From Mortierella alpina (Eukaryota > Mortierellomycota > Mortierellomycetes > Mortierellales > Mortierellaceae), in NCBI GenBank assembly GCA_029449245.1, contig JANATF010000001.1, positions 2,294,001-2,358,000 on the forward strand: 64,000 nucleotides of DNA. The letters are read 5' to 3'. This document shows, in pieces, positions 59,585 through 64,000 of the stretch (position 1 is its first letter; each line of letters opens with the position of its first letter). The position numbers were made by a program, and so were the translations under genes. The notes under the pieces are model-generated. The model had not been told where the DNA came from and searched no databases. It saw only the letters and a list, made by a program, of their open reading frames with translations.

Positions 59585-62500
59585 TTACTGCTGGCGAGGA
59601 ACCTTGGGCGATCCCGCGTCTTCCAGCACATCCCCTGCAGGCCTCTTGCTCCTTCCAAGCCTCTCCTTCCCTTGGTGGAGAGCTGAAAACGTACAGTGCG
59701 GCGGAGGTTGATCCTCAAGTAGCGGAAGACAGTCCATGCGCAGTGGTGGCGGTGGGAAAGACACTGGTCTCGGCGCTGGCATGAACTTTGAAGGGCGCTC
59801 TTGCCTTTCCAGCTGTGCTTGGCAAATCCGGCCAATGTTCTCGCTACCCACCGCGTCTCGGTCAAAGTGCATTCGACAAGTAGGACAGTAGCGAGAGCGA
59901 GTCCGTCCGACGTTGCGCAGGAAAGTGTTACACGCTGGTCGGGGACACTTGGCCGAGGTAAAATATTCGTGACAGCCAACCACTGGGTATCCCAAACCCT
60001 TCAACTAAGAGGTGAACAACGAATGCAAAAAATAGATGTGTTGGAAACCTGTGGTATGATGCTGCGGTCTGCACACTCAAAATATGTTCTCACCTTCTTG
60101 ACCAGCCTTGCCTCCAGTACCGAATGCTTTGATGGCATCCCAGTTTGACTGTTGAATGTTGCGAGACCAACACAGAGCACGACTGGCTGCCCATCTGAAT
60201 CGTACTTGTTGCTCTCGTTCTGCCCGACCATTCTCAGGATGCCTTTGATGGCTAGGTCAATACAACTGACTTGTGCTTGTCGCGACGCCCAGCTCTTTTT
60301 CAAGAACCAAGTTTCCTGGTAAAAAGTGACGATGCTGTCGAAAACAGATCGAATGGTGCCGGTGCTAGCGCTGCTGGTGCTGTTTGCGGTAGTGCTGGCG
60401 CCGGTCATGTACGTGAAGTACTGAGCAAGTGTTGCGCGTGAGAAAGGAGGGATACTTGATTCTAGATCCCGAATGCCTGTCACCTCTTTCCTGGACTCAA
60501 GCAGTCGCCTGAATTTGACGTAAGGGGCCGACAGGAACTTCCTTGTTATCTTGACCACATGACGTTTCTGACCGTTGCGTGGGTCCAGCTTGGCGACGAC
60601 GAGGGCGTTAATCTCCCCGGGGTCAGCACCTAGGACAATGGTGTCATTGGCGGGCGGGCAGTCCTCAGGCTTTTGGTACACAGTCTCCACATTCTGCAGC
60701 AACTTGGACCTCTGCTTCCAATTCACTTGGCGCGCTGAAGTGCCCGGCCCTGAAACATGAGCCATGCTCGACGCTGCTGCTTCATGAAGCAGCTGAGTGT
60801 TGGATGAACCCTCCTCCATGTTGTCGTCGTCGTCGAGAAACGGAGCCTGGATCGTGAGTTGCTGAACAGTATCGGTAATGTCATCTTGGTCGGACGTGTC
60901 GTCCTCCTCGCCTTGGCCCTCCAGCTCCCAGAACTCGACTCGAATATCGGTTCGACCTTTCCTTCGTTCCACTCGGGCCGCTGTTGGACGATGATATTTT
61001 GTATCATAAGCCAACATGTTCAAAACATGGCCGTTTGTCACGACTGTCCCTTTCAGCTTGTAGTGAGTCGCAAGCTGGTCTTCCTGAAGGGAAGCGTGCC
61101 GGAATTGACCATGACCAAAGAGTTCGTTGATAAATAGTGCCTTGTGATGAAGCACGAACTCTTTAGCAGCTTTTTTGGTACTGCCCTCTTGTCCGAGCGC
61201 GCTGAGGATGTGCTGGGTGAAGGTTTTGGTGGCCGGATGTGCCCAAAAAATGTCAATGAGGGTTGACTCAGACAGACATATGAATCCTTGCTTGAGGGAA
61301 GCTTTGGGGAAATCGGCGTAGCTACCGGCCAGCCCATTCTTCTCAAATTCAATGTCGCTCTTGTCCTTGTCCTCGTTCTTTTCACCGAGCTATGGATGTG
61401 GACAACTTTCTGTTAGGAAATGATGATAAACCACCCTCACTTTTCCGCCGCTGACAAAAAAAAACTTACATCGGCATTGCGATAATGCGATCTCATTGAT
61501 GCTTGAACCGACACCATGGACATGGCGGACATGTCTCTGAATGCCATCCCCTGCGTTCTAGCATCTGGCGCGGTCCTAGACTGGTGGTTGTTGAGAGGTG
61601 GCAGCTTGGTGGCGCGACGAAAAAGATAGTATGCGAGGTCGGCCGCCTCACTTGCTTTTTGGGGTGTGGAGAACTCTTCCTCCTCTGTCTCCTTTATGAC
61701 TCCGTAGTAGAGACGAGATGCCAAGGCGTAAATGAGGTCCTTGCTGTCGATTATCTCATCCAACAGTCTCCGTCTATCCGCTGCACTGGTGGGGATCCAC
61801 GAGGCAACAGTGGCCCTCAACGGCGTTGTTGGTGCAGGTGTCCGAGATTCTGCGGAGGCTGACGATGCTGAAGCTACTGACGATGCCGAAAATAATGATG
61901 AAGTTGAAGTCGCCGAAGATGCTGGTAATACTGATACTGATGCAAAGGATACCGAAGGTGCAGAGGGAGCCGAGGAGATAGGAGTAGATGCCGAAGGTGC
62001 GGGAGGCGCAGAACTAAAGGTAGTGCCGCAGCCATCCAAGATGGCAGTGATGTAGATAGCGCACGCCCAATATGCGTAGACCTGGACTAGATTGAGCAAC
62101 TCCACTGCTGCCCTTAACTGCGAATGCATGCTGCTGACAGCGTCGCCGTGTCCCTGCTTCCTCAAACAGCCCGCAACAGATCCGATACACAGTGTTTTTG
62201 TCGGGTGTTTCCTGCGAAGGTCGCGGTCCTGTCTTGTTGCGTCTTTGACATTCCGCTTTGCATCCGTCTTGGGCTTGACCCTGGCTCGTCCTTCTCTTTT
62301 TTTCTTCTTAACCTCCTTCTTGGCCGCTGGCGGGCGCTTCCGTTGTACCTGTGCCTGCTTGGGTAGCTCTTGGCTGCGAGGTTTTGCAGTGCTTATATCC
62401 TTGTAACGCGTACCGGCCAAGATCGACTCTTTTGATGCAAAAATTGGACGAAATTGGTTTCTGGTCGAACCACGAGCAACATAGAAGGAGTGTCTAGCAG

Positions 62501-63616
62501 TGTAAGGACAAAAGCGACATGTTAATCTCGGTTATTATAAGTCGCAAATCATAGTAGCGTTGATCTGCAACTTTGCTGAAGTCATTACCTTGTTGACGGG
62601 CCTGGTTTTGTTGTTAGCCTCAAGTTCTTCAACTGGTCGAACCGTTGTCGATATGATCTGTATACGTCGTTGGTGAGGCTTGGACCGTCAAGAAGGCGCT
62701 GCTTATGGTCCCCAAAGACTCTGTGTGCGAGGTGGAAGCGGTGCGGATCGATGGCCTCTCCGGTGGCTGTTGATGCTTTTCGTGAGTACGACGCCAGCAT
62801 ATCAGCAAGGTCCTCAGAGGGTAGTGTCCTGATTATGTCTGCGTTTCTTGCAAGTCCAAGTTGCTCCACGTTCCGACCATAATCATTCTCGCTGATGATC
62901 CCGTACAGAAGTAAATGCCGTGAGGTCGGAAAGTCGAGCGCATGGAGCACGTCTGGCTTCAGGTAGAGACCGTATCCACTCTGCCTTGGCATGGGCCTGA
63001 GAACCGCCGTGATGCTGTCGTAGATCAAGAGGTCACTGTCTACAGAGACCGCGACTCTCTGACGGCGACAACCATCGGCACTTGCTTGGTCGGGCCCCCG
63101 AGCAATGCACACGTCTGCTTCCGTCTCACAGAGGCAGACTCTGACGCCACCAGCCTCGAGGCCATCCCGCAGACCCGCCTTGTCCGCTGCTGTGAGGACA
63201 AACATCTTGCTGATGCTGCGGCTAATCACCTCCATCGTCGTGGCACAGGTCCACTTCCCTTGCTCCGACTTCTCCTTCATCTTCGTCAGCTCCTTGTCCA
63301 AGACCACTTGATCAGCCCTCCTCGTGTTGGATCTCTTGGCGGTGGCATAGGCTTTTTCTTCTGCAGGCCCTCCATCCACATGCAACCGCAGAGCTGCCTC
63401 TCCAAACGTGGCCTTTATTTTGTGCGCGAGTCGGTGACCGACGCGATAGGCAGCTCCTGGTTTGTCGTAACTCTCCTCAAACATGGTCTTCAAGACGGAG
63501 AAAAAACACCCTTGTAGGTCCACATCGTAAAAGACGTCCTCCAGAGCCGAGGGTGAGATGGGCTGGGGATCGAGTCCCTTGCTTTTGAGTTTCTGCCAAA
63601 GGCCTGTTACGCCCAT
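59585..63616 (-). CDS. XPG/FEN1-like nuclease fused to Fanzor (TnpB-like) nuclease
   Basis: Exons 62589-63616, 61470-62493, 60094-61389 and 59585-60004, all GT-AG and in phase, give 1,255 residues. N-terminal part (1-342): 'MGVTGLW' start and acids at the FEN1/XPG active-site positions, D31/D33 ('YDVDLQG'), D81 ('LHVDGG'), E164 and E166 ('CETEAD'), D193 and D195 ('VDSDLLIY'). A Lys-rich nuclear-signal-like patch (about 380-410) and an Ala/Ser-rich linker follow. C-terminal part: RuvC-I 'GADPGEIN' (D940), 'GLATFNSQTG' (about 1092), 'HEYFTSAKC' (E1129), zinc ribbon C1136, C1141, C1156, C1159, RuvC-III 'DRDAVGSENI' (D1166). The last elements match Fanzor/TnpB proteins, RNA-guided DNA endonucleases. 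No stop or frame break was found. Confidence 0.88.
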
Positions 63617-64000
63617 ATTGGTAGCGGTGATCCTCCTGGGATGGTTGAAGACTAGTCGAAGAAGGCGCGATGTGATATAGTGTACTGCTACTGCTGGGTG
63701 AAGGAAAGCAAGGGTTGATATATGCGAACAAGATGTATGCTGCAACAGAGGATGCGAAGATGGAAATAAACCCCTTGGTGAAGATGAAAAGAGATGTAAG
63801 GGGCCAGGCTGGCAGAGGGCTGTGGCGCCGAAGAGGACTTTGGGAGGGGAGCTCTGGTCGTCAGGCAAAGTACGGTATGCGGAAAGAGAGGGGTGCTCAA
63901 AGAGGAAAAGTACGGTACGCGGAAAGAGAGAGGTGCTTAAAGAGGCAAAGTACGGTACGCGGATAGAGAGAGGTGCTCAAAGAGACAGCGCGTGGAGTTC
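63617..64000. other. Upstream region of XPG-Fanzor gene
   Basis: Promoter side of the fusion gene, with the 40-bp tandem array at its far end. No gene is seen before the window edge. Confidence 0.5.
63866..63990. repeat. 40-bp tandem repeat, 3 units, at window edge
   Basis: Landmark TACGGTA recurs at 63871, 63911 and 63951, exactly 40 bp apart; units share GCGGAAAGAGAG and GGTGCTCAAAGAG with few changes. The array may continue past 64000. Confidence 0.85.

Noticed and set aside
61503-62055. Plus-strand ORFs within the XPG-Fanzor locus
   Set aside because: Antisense shadows of the Ala/Ser-rich linker of the fusion protein.

Overview
The window is nuclear DNA of a filamentous fungus. Genes are intron-rich, with short introns of about 80-190 bp and donors such as GTAAGT and GTACGT. 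The content is fungal: a GH81 beta-1,3-glucanase, GPI-anchored and serine/threonine-rich wall proteins, condensin SMC4, Dbp9, Bet3, L38. Domesticated and mobile DNA transposon genes sit between them. The style of the genes and of the TnpB-like family suggests Mucoromycota, most likely Mortierellaceae; that placement is inference from gene style, not from a marker search.

Layout. 1-6.3 kb: a duplicated segment carrying two paralogous secreted cysteine-rich proteins, separated by a pogo/Tigger-like transposase. 6.4-13.6 kb: an 8-exon FAD monooxygenase, an intact TA-flanked Tigger-like transposon with perfect 23-bp TIRs, and an LMBD1-type cobalamin transporter homologue. 14.1-25.8 kb: SMC4, a small unknown protein, and an SMG6/EST1-like protein with a PIN nuclease. 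26.9-34.8 kb is accessory: a Myb/SANT-like gene, a wrecked PIF/Harbinger-type transposase, a decayed XPG-Fanzor fusion gene, and a 167-bp tRNA-like tandem repeat. 35-57.7 kb: an unknown multi-exon gene, GH81, DNAJC8-like, a WW/FF protein, DBP9, BET3, a mucin-like membrane protein, a DUF202 protein, a GPI protein and a coiled-coil protein. 57.9-64 kb: RPL38, a lone Tigger-type TIR, and an apparently intact 1,255-residue XPG-Fanzor fusion gene.

The most interesting system is the XPG-Fanzor gene (59585-63616, minus). By splicing four in-phase exons I read one protein. It has a FEN1/XPG-type nuclease at its N-terminus with every expected acidic position present, and a Fanzor/TnpB-type RuvC nuclease with zinc ribbon at its C-terminus. 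A degenerate second copy with the same domain order lies at 28898-32830, which argues that the fusion is real. The intact copy is followed 215 bp past its stop by a TIR identical to that of the autonomous-looking Tigger element at 8.6-10.65 kb, in the orientation that would place the fusion gene inside the element. This suggests an element that carries an RNA-guided-type nuclease plus a flap-type nuclease and borrows a pogo transposase in trans.

All gene models are hand-spliced from reading frames and splice consensus. Exon edges said to be uncertain are so.
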